A DNA stretch of 6,030 bases from Candidatus Hecatellales archaeon B24. Lineage in GTDB: Archaea > Thermoproteota > Bathyarchaeia > Hecatellales > Hecatellaceae. The stretch is from the NCBI GenBank assembly GCA_001593855.1, contig LUCC01000053.1:1-6030 (forward strand). Reading direction: 5' to 3'. Position numbers and translations under genes: made by a program. A model generated the notes under the pieces. It did not search any database. It had not been told where the DNA came from and worked only from the letters and a program-made list of their open reading frames with translations. Shown piece after piece: positions 1-5,912 of this stretch; the stretch's first letter is position 1; each line of letters starts with the position of its first letter.

Positions 1-333
1 GTGGAAATACCTGAGCTGGGCGTCGAAATCAAGCCTGGACCAGCCTCTGAAGGCTATGTAACCAACGTGGAGGGGCTTCTGGCAAGGGTTGAGGAAGCTG
101 CCTCCACCCTTCAAGGGGACAGGGAAGCTGAAGGCAGCCTCAAAGCCTTCCTAGCGAAGCTTAAGAGGGCTATGGACGGGGCTGAAGTCTTCACGGTGAT
201 AGTTAAAGACCCTTTAGGCAGCAGCGCCCTTGTCTCAGAGGTTCCCGGGAAAGTGGAGAAGCAGTCTTTAAGCCGGGAGGAAGCTGAAAAGCTGAGAAGG
301 CAGCTTGTAGGTGTAGCCTTTGAGTACAGGTGA
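1..333 (+). CDS. ZPR1-type zinc-finger domain protein, C-terminal part (5' end outside window)
   Basis: The reading frame is open from the first base and ends with TGA at 331-333, giving 110 residues. The opening residues (IPELGVEIKPG) followed by GYVTNVEGLL match the region just after the zinc finger in ZPR1-family proteins, where IPELGLEI.PG and a TTVEG-like segment are conserved. The later segment FTVIVKDPLGSSAL fits the family's final strand (DP.GNS). The C4 zinc finger expected in archaeal ZPR1 proteins must lie upstream, so the GTG at base 1 is very probably an internal valine codon and not a start. Eukaryotic ZPR1 binds translation factor eEF1A; the archaeal homologues have no settled role, so I infer only a link to translation. 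The next gene overlaps its end by 14 bases, which suggests an operon. The family assignment rests on motif memory, not an alignment. Confidence 0.8.
   Translation: MEIPELGVEIKPGPASEGYVTNVEGLLARVEEAASTLQGDREAEGSLKAFLAKLKRAMDGAEVFTVIVKDPLGSSALVSEVPGKVEKQSLSREEAEKLRRQLVGVAFEYR
309..313 (+). promoter_or_regulatory. Ribosome binding site inside the end of the ZPR1-like gene
   Basis: The sequence AGGTG lies 6 bases before the TTG at 320. It is a good Shine-Dalgarno match with ideal spacing. It supports TTG 320 as the start of the next gene even though it lies within the upstream coding region. Confidence 0.65.
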
Positions 334-613
334 AATAAGCCCGACCATATTCCACTTTCTCGAGCGGAATGTAGGGCGGAGGGTTGTGGTCATAGTTGAA
401 AGGGACTTCGGCTATGAAGGCTTAATCGAGGCTGTAAGCCACACCCCGCCTGGAATATGGCTGGCAGACGCTGAAGCCATAGTTCTGAGGACAACCGTTG
501 CAAACCCCATCCCAAGAATCGTAGCCAAGGAGAGGAAAAGCGAGGTTTTCATCCACTTGAACTCCGTTCAGAGAATAGAAATTCTACCTGAGAAGGCTTC
601 CAAGGGAAAATAG
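320..613 (+). CDS. Small Sm-like (LSm-fold) protein, function unknown
   Basis: This is a 97-residue protein with a TTG start chosen because AGGTG sits 6 bases upstream and no ATG exists in the N-terminal part. After a short helix-like N-terminus (residues about 7-17), residues 18-45 (NVGRRVVVIVERDFGYEG, then LIEAV) resemble the Sm1 strands: a glycine, a run of beta-branched residues, and then a G-L/I turn. Residues 46-57 (IWLADAEAIVL) resemble the 'L.L.DA' strand. Residues 75-88 (EVFIHLNSVQRIEI) resemble the closing Sm2 strands. Sm-like proteins usually form ring oligomers that bind RNA, but the canonical Sm2 motif (RG near the end) is not obvious, so this is a divergent member at best. The 14-base overlap with the ZPR1-like gene suggests coupled translation. 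It ends 7 bases before the convergent Sec61-beta stop. That it is a gene is fairly sure; the fold is an inference. Confidence 0.7.
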   Translation: MSTGEISPTIFHFLERNVGRRVVVIVERDFGYEGLIEAVSHTPPGIWLADAEAIVLRTTVANPIPRIVAKERKSEVFIHLNSVQRIEILPEKASKGK

Positions 614-620
614 CTTTCTT

Positions 621-797
621 TCAGCCTCCAAGCAGGAGAGGAGCCAGCGAAACCACCAGAATGAAGGCTACAACTATGGTGATAATCACTTCAGGCTTAA
701 CCTTTATCCCGAAGGATTCCTCCTCGTAAAACCGCAGCAGCCCAGCCGTGGAGGTAGGCATAGGAGCCCTGCTTTCCCTCCGCTTAGTCCTGCTCAA
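621..797 (-). CDS. secG: Preprotein translocase subunit Sec61-beta (SecG-equivalent)
   Basis: I translated the minus strand by hand and found a 58-residue frame from TTG (795-797 on the plus strand) to TGA (621-623). It has the standard archaeal Sec61-beta plan: a basic N-terminus (residues 2-10, SRTKRRESR), a proline- and serine/threonine-rich stretch, then the family signature TAGLLRFYEEE at residues 17-27, then FGIKVKPEVII and one transmembrane helix at about residues 37-55, ending with a short LLLGG tail. It is tail-anchored, with the N-terminus in the cytosol, and is the small accessory subunit of the SecYE channel. TTG was chosen because GGAGG lies 9 bases upstream and the basic N-terminus is then kept; the only ATG (codon 13) would cut it off. 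It is convergent with the Sm-like gene and divergent from the beta-CASP gene. It is short enough to be missed by automatic callers, and an open frame on the opposite strand partly covers it. Confidence 0.92.
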   Translation of the reverse strand: MSRTKRRESRAPMPTSTAGLLRFYEEESFGIKVKPEVIITIVVAFILVVSLAPLLLGG

Positions 798-806
798 ACC
801 CTCAGC

Positions 807-811
807 CCTCC
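807..811 (-). promoter_or_regulatory. Ribosome binding site of Sec61-beta gene
   Basis: On the minus strand GGAGG occupies these positions, 9 bases before the TTG at 797. It is part of a purine-rich run (GGTGGAGGGCTGAGGG) that continues to the start codon. It favours the TTG over the internal ATG. Confidence 0.6.
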
Positions 812-835
812 ACCAACAGCTATTAAAGCCTAGGG

Positions 836-852
836 AAAATTTAAAGTTTAAA
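836..852. promoter_or_regulatory. AT-rich island, probable shared TATA region of divergent genes
   Basis: The 91 bases between the Sec61-beta start (797) and the beta-CASP start (889) contain one AT island, with TTTAAA-type cores readable on both strands. Its centre is about 45 bases from each start codon. With the usual archaeal TATA-to-transcription-start spacing of about 25 bases, both transcripts would have leaders of roughly 15-25 bases, enough to hold the ribosome binding sites seen on each side. Position and composition are seen directly; promoter activity is inferred. Confidence 0.5.
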
Positions 853-873
853 TCTGCTGCATGTGGGAAAGGG

Positions 874-878
874 GGAGG
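874..878 (+). promoter_or_regulatory. Ribosome binding site deciding the beta-CASP start
   Basis: GGAGG lies 10 bases before the GTG at 889, within GGGGGAGGAC. Together with the opposing Sec61-beta gene and the AT island upstream, it places the start at 889 rather than at the GTG at 748, to which the frame also stays open. Confidence 0.65.
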
Positions 879-888
879 ACTTAAACAG

Positions 889-1881
889 GTGTCTGCAAGG
901 ATTTTCTGGGATAAAGGGATAACCTTAGAGTTTAAAGGTGAAAGCCTACACCTGGATGTTCAACGTAAGCCCAAAGGAGCCTTCCTCCTAGTTTCTCACG
1001 CCCACGGCGACCATACGGGAGGGCTGAAAACGAAGGGTGAAGGAAGGGTTTACCTTACCAGGCCTACCCTAGCCCTGTTCAAGGCTGCAGCAGGAAAAGA
1101 GCCTCCCATGGAGGTTAAACAGGTAAGATACGGTGAAAGATTTAAGGCAGGAGTTTTCAGGGTTGAAGCCTTCAATTCAGGCCACATCTTCGGCTCTTCA
1201 GGCTTCCTAGTGGAGGCTGGAGGTTTAGCCATAGCCTACACGGGAGACCTTAACTTCGTCGACAGCCTGCTCACGGAAGCCGCTGAACCCGTAGACTGTG
1301 ACATCCTGATTTTGGAGGCAACCTACGGAAGCCCAAGCTACAGGTTTCCCTCGCGTAACGCTGTTTACAGTAGAATCGTGAAGTGGACTGTGGAGGAGGC
1401 TGGAAAAGGCAGAATACCCGTGTTCCATGTTTACCCTGTTGGGAAAGCCCAGGAAATAGTTTGCCTCCTAAACCAGTATACAAGCCTCCAAGTGTATGTT
1501 CACCCTAAAATTGCAAGGATTAACAGGGCTCACCGAAGGTTCAGAGTTAAGCTTGAAGCTGAAATTTTGGAAGGTAAGCCTGAGCCTGGCAGAGCTGTGC
1601 TCGTGTATCCTAAGGGCTTCCTCGGGCGTTTCGAGGCTGGAAGGGTTTCTCCTGCTATAGCTACAGGCTGGGCTGTACGCTACCAGTGGACGGGGCTGGA
1701 GGCTTTCCCCTTGAGCAGTCACGCTGACTTCCCCCAGCTTTTAAGCTATGTGAAGGCTTCCAGGCCTAAGAAGGTGTACACGTGCTACGGCTTCTCAGAG
1801 GCTTTAGCCTCGGCTATCAGGCGTAAGCTTGGAATAAACGCGGAGCCTCTACCCTCAAGGGGAGAATTTAAAGAGCTTTAG
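889..1881 (+). CDS. Metallo-beta-lactamase/beta-CASP nuclease, ligase-associated exonuclease (SNM1-like) type
   Basis: This is a 330-residue protein from GTG 889. The frame is open back to 748, but that part is antisense to Sec61-beta and contains the promoter. The lactamase motifs are complete: D23 (motif 1), HAHGDH at 37-42 (motif 2), H99 in SGHIFGSSGF (motif 3) and D120 in YTGDLN (motif 4). The beta-CASP insert follows: E143 in LILEATYGS (motif A) and H278 in SSHADF (motif B). At motif C the expected histidine (VHG or THG) is Y300, in TCYGFSE. ATYGSPSYRFP, VGKAQEI, ATGW and SSHADFPQLL resemble the bacterial exonucleases found beside ATP-dependent DNA ligases and Lhr helicases, more than aCPSF1 or RNase J, which are longer. 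I infer a soluble, two-metal nuclease acting on DNA or RNA ends; the substrate is not decided by sequence. No ligase or helicase gene is visible nearby. ArgH follows after 31 bases on the same strand. Confidence 0.92.
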   Translation: MSARIFWDKGITLEFKGESLHLDVQRKPKGAFLLVSHAHGDHTGGLKTKGEGRVYLTRPTLALFKAAAGKEPPMEVKQVRYGERFKAGVFRVEAFNSGHIFGSSGFLVEAGGLAIAYTGDLNFVDSLLTEAAEPVDCDILILEATYGSPSYRFPSRNAVYSRIVKWTVEEAGKGRIPVFHVYPVGKAQEIVCLLNQYTSLQVYVHPKIARINRAHRRFRVKLEAEILEGKPEPGRAVLVYPKGFLGRFEAGRVSPAIATGWAVRYQWTGLEAFPLSSHADFPQLLSYVKASRPKKVYTCYGFSEALASAIRRKLGINAEPLPSRGEFKEL

Positions 1882-1912
1882 AAGCCTTATTTCTGGCTGG
1901 GGCTGGAAAGGT

Positions 1913-3418
1913 TTGAAGGCTGAAAGAGGTGGAATATACCGTTCAAGACTTGGGAAGCCCCTAGAAAAGGAGGCAGCCCTATACCTCTCATCCCTGAGGG
2001 AGGACGCTGAAATCTTCGAGGAAGACATCCTTGGAACAGAAGCCCACGTCGTAATGCTGTGTGAACAGGGCATAATAGGCAGGAAGGACGCTGGCAGAAT
2101 TCTTGAAGCACTGGAAAGCCTGAAAACCGAATGGCGTGAAGGCAAGGTAAAACTGGAGCTGGAAAAATTTGAAGATGTCCACGAGCTTGTTGAAGCTTAC
2201 ATTCTAAGTAGAATAGGAGTTAAGGTTGGAGGCAAAACCCATACGGGACGGTCGAGAAACGACCAGGTCGCCCTAGACGTAAGGCTCAGGCTTAGGAAGG
2301 GTCTCCTAGAAATCTGGGGGGCTCTCCTAGACCTAGCTGATAGGCTTATAGGCAGAGCTGGCGAGGAAAAGGAAACTCTAATGGTTTTGTACACTCACAC
2401 CCAACACGCTCAAGTAGGCTTCCTATCCCACTACCTGCTTGCCTACGTCGACCACCTGCTTAGGGACCTAGAAAGAATCGAAGCCTGCTATAGAAGAGTG
2501 AACAGGTGTCCCCTGGGAGCCTCAGCCCTGGCAGGCTCAACCCTCCCCCTTAACAGGCCTAGAACCGCTGAGCTTCTGGGATTTGAAGAACTGGCTGAAA
2601 ATTCGCTGGACGCCGTGAGCAGCCGAGACTTCATGGTTGAGGCTGCAGCCTCCTGTGCCATCCTCATGGTTCACCTAAGCAGGATGGCTGAAGACCTAGT
2701 GCTTTGGAGTTCAAGCGAGTTCGGCTACGTGGAGCTTCCCGACGAGCTGGCTTCCCCCTCCAGCATCATGCCCCAGAAGAAGAACCCATGCCTCCTAGAG
2801 CTCGTCAGAGCTAAAGCTGGAAGAGTCTGCGGGCTTCTCTCAGCCCTCCTAGCAAGCCTTAAAGGAGTTCCAACAGGGTACAGCCGTGACCTTCAAGAAG
2901 CTAAACCCGTCCTCTGGGAAATTCTAAGTCTAACCCTGTCCACCTTAAGGGTTATGGCTAAGGTTGTGGAAGGCCTGAAGTTTAACAGGAACCGGATGGG
3001 TGAGGTGGCATCTCAAAGCTATGCTACAGCCGTAGACCTAGCTGAAGCCCTCGTGAAGCACGCCGGCCTTTCGCTTAGGGAAGCCCACCGCCTTGTAGGG
3101 GAAACCATACGTCTCGCCCTGAAGAAAAGTGTAAGGCTGGAAGAAGCCCAAACTCTCCTGGAAAAAGCTTCCATGAAAGTTCTGGGTGTAAAGGTTAGCC
3201 TTCCAAGAAGAATCTACGAACGCTTCACCAGCCCCCAAAGGATTCCTGCTGAAAGGCTGACGCTGGGCTCTCCAAACCCGAAGGAAACCCGCAGAATGCT
3301 TAAAAACAGGAAGACCATGCTTAGAGAAGCAAGGCTTAAACTTAAAGGAAAGATTAAAGGCTTAGAGAAGGCTGAGGGAATGCTTAAAAAAGAAATTTTA
3401 AGGATTACGTCGGGTTAG
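1913..3418 (+). CDS. argH: Argininosuccinate lyase
   Basis: This 501-residue cytosolic enzyme splits argininosuccinate into arginine and fumarate, the last step of arginine synthesis. It works as a homotetramer with composite active sites. Family marks seen in order: EDVH at 87-90, THTGRSRNDQVALD at 109-122, THTQHAQ at 161-167 with the catalytic-type H162, the flexible signature loop SPSSIMPQKKNP at 281-292 with the catalytic serine in SS (283-284), and YSRDLQEAK at 323-331. The signature loop is slightly unusual: proline stands where glycine is normal (GSSIMPQKKNP) and cysteine follows NP where aspartate is usual. TTG 1913 is taken as the start because no other start exists before the conserved N-terminal GGIYRSRLGK region; a weak purine-rich GGAAAGG precedes it. 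The last 45 or so residues are rich in Lys and Arg. The length is at the upper end for the family. It probably shares a transcript with the beta-CASP gene; no other arginine gene is in the window. Confidence 0.97.
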   Translation: MKAERGGIYRSRLGKPLEKEAALYLSSLREDAEIFEEDILGTEAHVVMLCEQGIIGRKDAGRILEALESLKTEWREGKVKLELEKFEDVHELVEAYILSRIGVKVGGKTHTGRSRNDQVALDVRLRLRKGLLEIWGALLDLADRLIGRAGEEKETLMVLYTHTQHAQVGFLSHYLLAYVDHLLRDLERIEACYRRVNRCPLGASALAGSTLPLNRPRTAELLGFEELAENSLDAVSSRDFMVEAAASCAILMVHLSRMAEDLVLWSSSEFGYVELPDELASPSSIMPQKKNPCLLELVRAKAGRVCGLLSALLASLKGVPTGYSRDLQEAKPVLWEILSLTLSTLRVMAKVVEGLKFNRNRMGEVASQSYATAVDLAEALVKHAGLSLREAHRLVGETIRLALKKSVRLEEAQTLLEKASMKVLGVKVSLPRRIYERFTSPQRIPAERLTLGSPNPKETRRMLKNRKTMLREARLKLKGKIKGLEKAEGMLKKEILRITSG

Positions 3419-3466
3419 GCGCCGTTAAACCTCTCCCTTGACGGCTTGAACGGGATTAGGTTTTCT

Positions 3467-3472
3467 GGGGAG
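3467..3472 (+). promoter_or_regulatory. Ribosome binding site favouring GTG 3482
   Basis: GGGGAG lies 9 bases before the GTG at 3482. The alternative TTG at 3446 has no comparable purine run in front of it (CTCTCCCTTGACGGC). Confidence 0.45.
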
Positions 3473-3481
3473 CGGTTATTA

Positions 3482-4648
3482 GTGGGAAGCCTACCAGAAA
3501 AAGTTGAACTGCCGCCTGGCATCCCGGAAATGCTTAGAAAGGTTTACGGGAAAGCTTTAAACGAGGTTTTAGGGGCACTAGTTAAGCCTCCGCCCAGCTA
3601 CTATGTTCGAGTTAACACCCTCAAAATTTCTCCGGCTGAGCTTACGGCTAAGCTTAAAACGTTAGGCTGGAAGGTTTACCGGGATCCTGTTATTGAAGAA
3701 GCTTTAGCCATCCCTGTTGAAGGCCCTAATCCTGTGCCGAATTATCCGTTGAAGGTGGTGGTAGACAAGTTTACCGCTGAATCCGTCATGGTTGGCGCTC
3801 ATGTTTATGCCCCCGGTGTTTCCCGCTGCCATGGCCTACGTAGGGGAAGCATGGCCTCCATTTTAAGCCCGAGAGGCCACCTGGTTGGAGCTGGAACAGC
3901 TGAAATGAGTGAAAGCGAAATCTTAACTTTCCGTGTTGGGCTGGCTGTAAGAGTTACTAACCCGCTGTATAGGGCTCCAAGCCTCAGGGAAACTGTAGAA
4001 TACCGTGAGGGTTTCCTTCACCCTCAATCTCTCCCCTCCATGGCCACGGTTAGAGTTTTAAATCCTCAACCAGGTGAAACCATAGTAGACCTAAACTGTG
4101 CTCCAGGAGGAAAACTCTCTCACATCCACCAGCTCACCAAAGGTCAAGCTGAAATATACGGTTTCGACAGGAGCTCCAAGAAAATTGAGGCTACCCAGCA
4201 GACGCTGGCAAGACTTGGATGCAGAAGCGTTAAACTCGTGGAGGCGGACTCAAGGTACGTCGACAAGGATTTCCCAGAGGTTAAGGCTGACAGGGTCCTA
4301 GTGGATCCTCCATGCAGTGCACTTGGTGTAACGCCAATGCTTTACAGCGTAAAAACTGCAGAGGAAATCCGTTCTCTAGCCCACTACCAGAGGCAGTTCC
4401 TTAAGGTTGCAGCTAGAATCGTTAAGCCGGGAGGCGTGGTAGTCTACAGCGTGTGCACCATAACCCTAGAGGAATGCGAGGAAAACGCCGGGTTTGCCTT
4501 GGAATGCGGGCTTAAACCGGATTTTTCCCCTGTAAGCTTAGGTGCACCAGGCTTCCGCCTGTTCGATGGAGCTGAGCTTTTCCAGCGTTTCCACCCGCAC
4601 CTCCACGGCTTTGGATACTTCATAGCAAGGTTCAGAAAGCCGGGTTAG
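3482..4648 (+). CDS. NSUN6-type tRNA (cytosine-5) methyltransferase with PUA domain
   Basis: This 388-residue protein, counted from GTG 3482, has the NSUN6 layout: an N-terminal RNA-recognition part (PPSYYVRVNTLK at 38-49), an inserted PUA domain at about 90-168 (VRGAHVYAPG-like MVGAHVYAPGV, SPRGHLVGAGTAEM, EIL, P.YR.PS), then the Rossmann methyltransferase. SAM motif I is VDLNCAPGGK at 202-211, followed by D229 in GFDRSSKK, motif IV DPPCS with C278, and motif VI VVYSVCTITLEECEENA with C325. The motif VI cysteine is the nucleophile in this family and the motif IV cysteine helps release product; both are present. HGFGYFIARF closes the fold. Human and archaeal NSUN6 methylate C72 in tRNA acceptor stems, so the same job is likely here. 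The start is uncertain: TTG 3446 would add 12 residues. GTG has the better ribosome binding site, and its N-terminus GSLPEKVEL resembles the human FPKISL start. It is convergent with the next gene, with 11 bases between stops. Confidence 0.93.
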   Translation: MGSLPEKVELPPGIPEMLRKVYGKALNEVLGALVKPPPSYYVRVNTLKISPAELTAKLKTLGWKVYRDPVIEEALAIPVEGPNPVPNYPLKVVVDKFTAESVMVGAHVYAPGVSRCHGLRRGSMASILSPRGHLVGAGTAEMSESEILTFRVGLAVRVTNPLYRAPSLRETVEYREGFLHPQSLPSMATVRVLNPQPGETIVDLNCAPGGKLSHIHQLTKGQAEIYGFDRSSKKIEATQQTLARLGCRSVKLVEADSRYVDKDFPEVKADRVLVDPPCSALGVTPMLYSVKTAEEIRSLAHYQRQFLKVAARIVKPGGVVVYSVCTITLEECEENAGFALECGLKPDFSPVSLGAPGFRLFDGAELFQRFHPHLHGFGYFIARFRKPG

Positions 4649-4659
4649 CCTTCTCCACG

Positions 4660-5847
4660 TCAGAGGGTTTCGCTGGCTACAACGCCTCTAGACGCTACAA
4701 ACCTCTCAATTTCGTTTTTCAGCTCTTCCTCGGTTAAGGCTCTCTTAAGCCTGTAAGCTTTCTGAACGAGGTGAAACCTTAACTCCTCCACGACCTTGTC
4801 TGGAAGCTCTATTCCAATCATGTTAAGCTTGTAGCCTATGAGCGCCTTACCGCTGTACTTATCGAAGACAAACTCTGTTTTACGGCCCACCTCTTCAGGG
4901 GCTATCACCTGGTAGGTGTAGGGATGCTTCAAAAGTCCGTGAACATGGATCCCGCTGGAATGCCTGAAAACGTTTTCACCGACGATGGGGGTGAAATGTC
5001 CTATGGGAACCTCTGAAATTTTTTCTACAAGCTTTGAAAGCTCGTAAAGCCTGTCAAGTTTAACTCCAACGTTCTTGCCGTAGATTACCTTTAGGGCTGT
5101 CACCACAACCTCGAGAGCTGCATTTCCAGCTCTCTCCCCAAGCCCGTTGACGGTTACGCTAGCCCAGCTGGCTCCTCCTTCGAGAGCTGCCAGCGTGTTA
5201 GCCACAGCCAAGCCTAGGTCGTTATGGGCGTGAATTTCTACTTCTATTCCAACATCCCTAATAATCCGCTTCACAAGCTTCCTAGTTACGTCGGGGATTA
5301 AAATGCCTATGGTGTCAGCCAGCCTAAGCCGGTCAGCCCCAGCCTCCTTAATAACCTCCGCATATCGGCGTAAAAACCTGTAAGGTGTTCTCGACCCGTC
5401 CTCAGCTGAAACTGAAACGTATAATCCAAGGGCTTTAGCTTTCTTCACGGCTTCTTTAACCCTGCTTAAGGCTTCCTGCCAGCTGATTCCCAGCTTATAC
5501 TTTAAGTGGACAGGGCTTGTGGCCATGGAGATGGCTATGGCGTCTGCTCCCGTTCTGGCTACGGCTTCCACATCTCTAGGGTTTGCTCTACTCCAGCCCA
5601 TGACACTGGCTCTTGAAATCTCGTTTGCAATCTGCCTTACAGCCTCCCAGTCTTCCGGCGAGCTGACAGGTATTCCCGCCTCAAGCTGGTGGACTCCAAT
5701 TTCATCCAGCATCTTCGCAATTTCGATTTTGTCTTCAACGGTGAAGGTCACTCCAGGCGTTTGATGTCCATCCCTAAGCGTGGTATCATCTATTCTAATG
5801 GTTCGGGTTAAAAGCTTGCCTGACGTGTAGGGGCTTACGGCTTCCAC
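4660..5847 (-). CDS. Homocitrate synthase/isopropylmalate synthase family enzyme, NifV/AksA-like
   Basis: This is a 395-residue TIM-barrel enzyme that should condense acetyl-CoA with a 2-oxoacid. DDTTLRDGHQTPGV at 20-33 supplies the metal ligand D21 and catalytic R25. SAEDGSRT at 147-154 supplies E149, completing the Asp-Arg-Glu set. HAHND at 206-210 gives metal ligands H206 and H208. NGLGERAGNAALE at 234-246 is the second family signature, with N242. HSSGIHVHG at 296-304 and DKYSGK at 329-334 belong to the linker subdomains. The C-terminal allosteric domain of LeuA and CimA is absent, so the length fits NifV, AksA or other short homocitrate-type enzymes; EAGIP and SAEDGSRT also point there. 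Oxoglutarate (homocitrate), pyruvate (citramalate), 2-oxoisovalerate or oxaloacetate (Re-type citrate synthase) are all possible substrates, and no neighbour settles it. GTG 5847 has GGAGTG about 10 bases upstream and is the likely start. The gene stands alone on its strand. Confidence 0.9.
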   Translation of the reverse strand: MEAVSPYTSGKLLTRTIRIDDTTLRDGHQTPGVTFTVEDKIEIAKMLDEIGVHQLEAGIPVSSPEDWEAVRQIANEISRASVMGWSRANPRDVEAVARTGADAIAISMATSPVHLKYKLGISWQEALSRVKEAVKKAKALGLYVSVSAEDGSRTPYRFLRRYAEVIKEAGADRLRLADTIGILIPDVTRKLVKRIIRDVGIEVEIHAHNDLGLAVANTLAALEGGASWASVTVNGLGERAGNAALEVVVTALKVIYGKNVGVKLDRLYELSKLVEKISEVPIGHFTPIVGENVFRHSSGIHVHGLLKHPYTYQVIAPEEVGRKTEFVFDKYSGKALIGYKLNMIGIELPDKVVEELRFHLVQKAYRLKRALTEEELKNEIERFVASRGVVASETL

Positions 5848-5857
5848 GGATTTTCAG

Positions 5858-5865
5858 CACTCCTC
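5858..5865 (-). promoter_or_regulatory. Ribosome binding site of the NifV/AksA-like gene
   Basis: On the minus strand GAGGAGTG ends 10 bases before the GTG at 5847. It is the only strong purine match near the start and supports that codon. Confidence 0.55.
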
Positions 5866-5880
5866 TGCAGGACCAGCTAT

Positions 5881-5912
5881 CCTTTAAACAGAAAGATTAA
5901 GATAAGTTATTC
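5881..5912 (-). promoter_or_regulatory. Candidate promoter (TATA-like) of the NifV/AksA-like gene
   Basis: Reading the minus strand, an AT-rich stretch includes ATAACTTATC and TGTTTAAAGG. The TTTAAA core at 5883-5888 lies about 36 bases before the GTG, so its transcript would start near the ribosome binding site. The more distant ATAACTTATC would leave room for that site in the leader. I cannot tell which is used. Confidence 0.4.

Noticed and set aside
748..888. N-terminal extension of the beta-CASP protein from GTG 748
   Set aside because: The first part is antisense to the Sec61-beta gene and the rest covers the AT island and ribosome binding site. The extra residues show no family similarity, and the lactamase fold begins naturally after GTG 889.
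1468..1722. Minus-strand open frame within the beta-CASP gene
   Set aside because: It lies opposite a well-supported gene, has low-complexity Ser/Pro/Arg-rich content and shows no recognisable motif. The other minus-strand frames at 1050-1483 and 1855-3238 are rejected for the same reason.
4098..4301. Second plus-strand frame inside the methyltransferase gene
   Set aside because: It overlaps the SAM-binding motif and DPPCS coding region in another frame and has no independent signal.
4646..4662. Possible terminator between the convergent methyltransferase and synthase genes
   Set aside because: Only 11 bases separate the two stops and there is no T-run or stable hairpin.
5519..5764. Plus-strand open frame opposite the synthase gene
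   Set aside because: The Ala/Ser/Met-rich translation looks membrane-like but is the antisense of conserved TIM-barrel coding sequence (EAGIP and DTTLRDG region). No ribosome binding site is evident.
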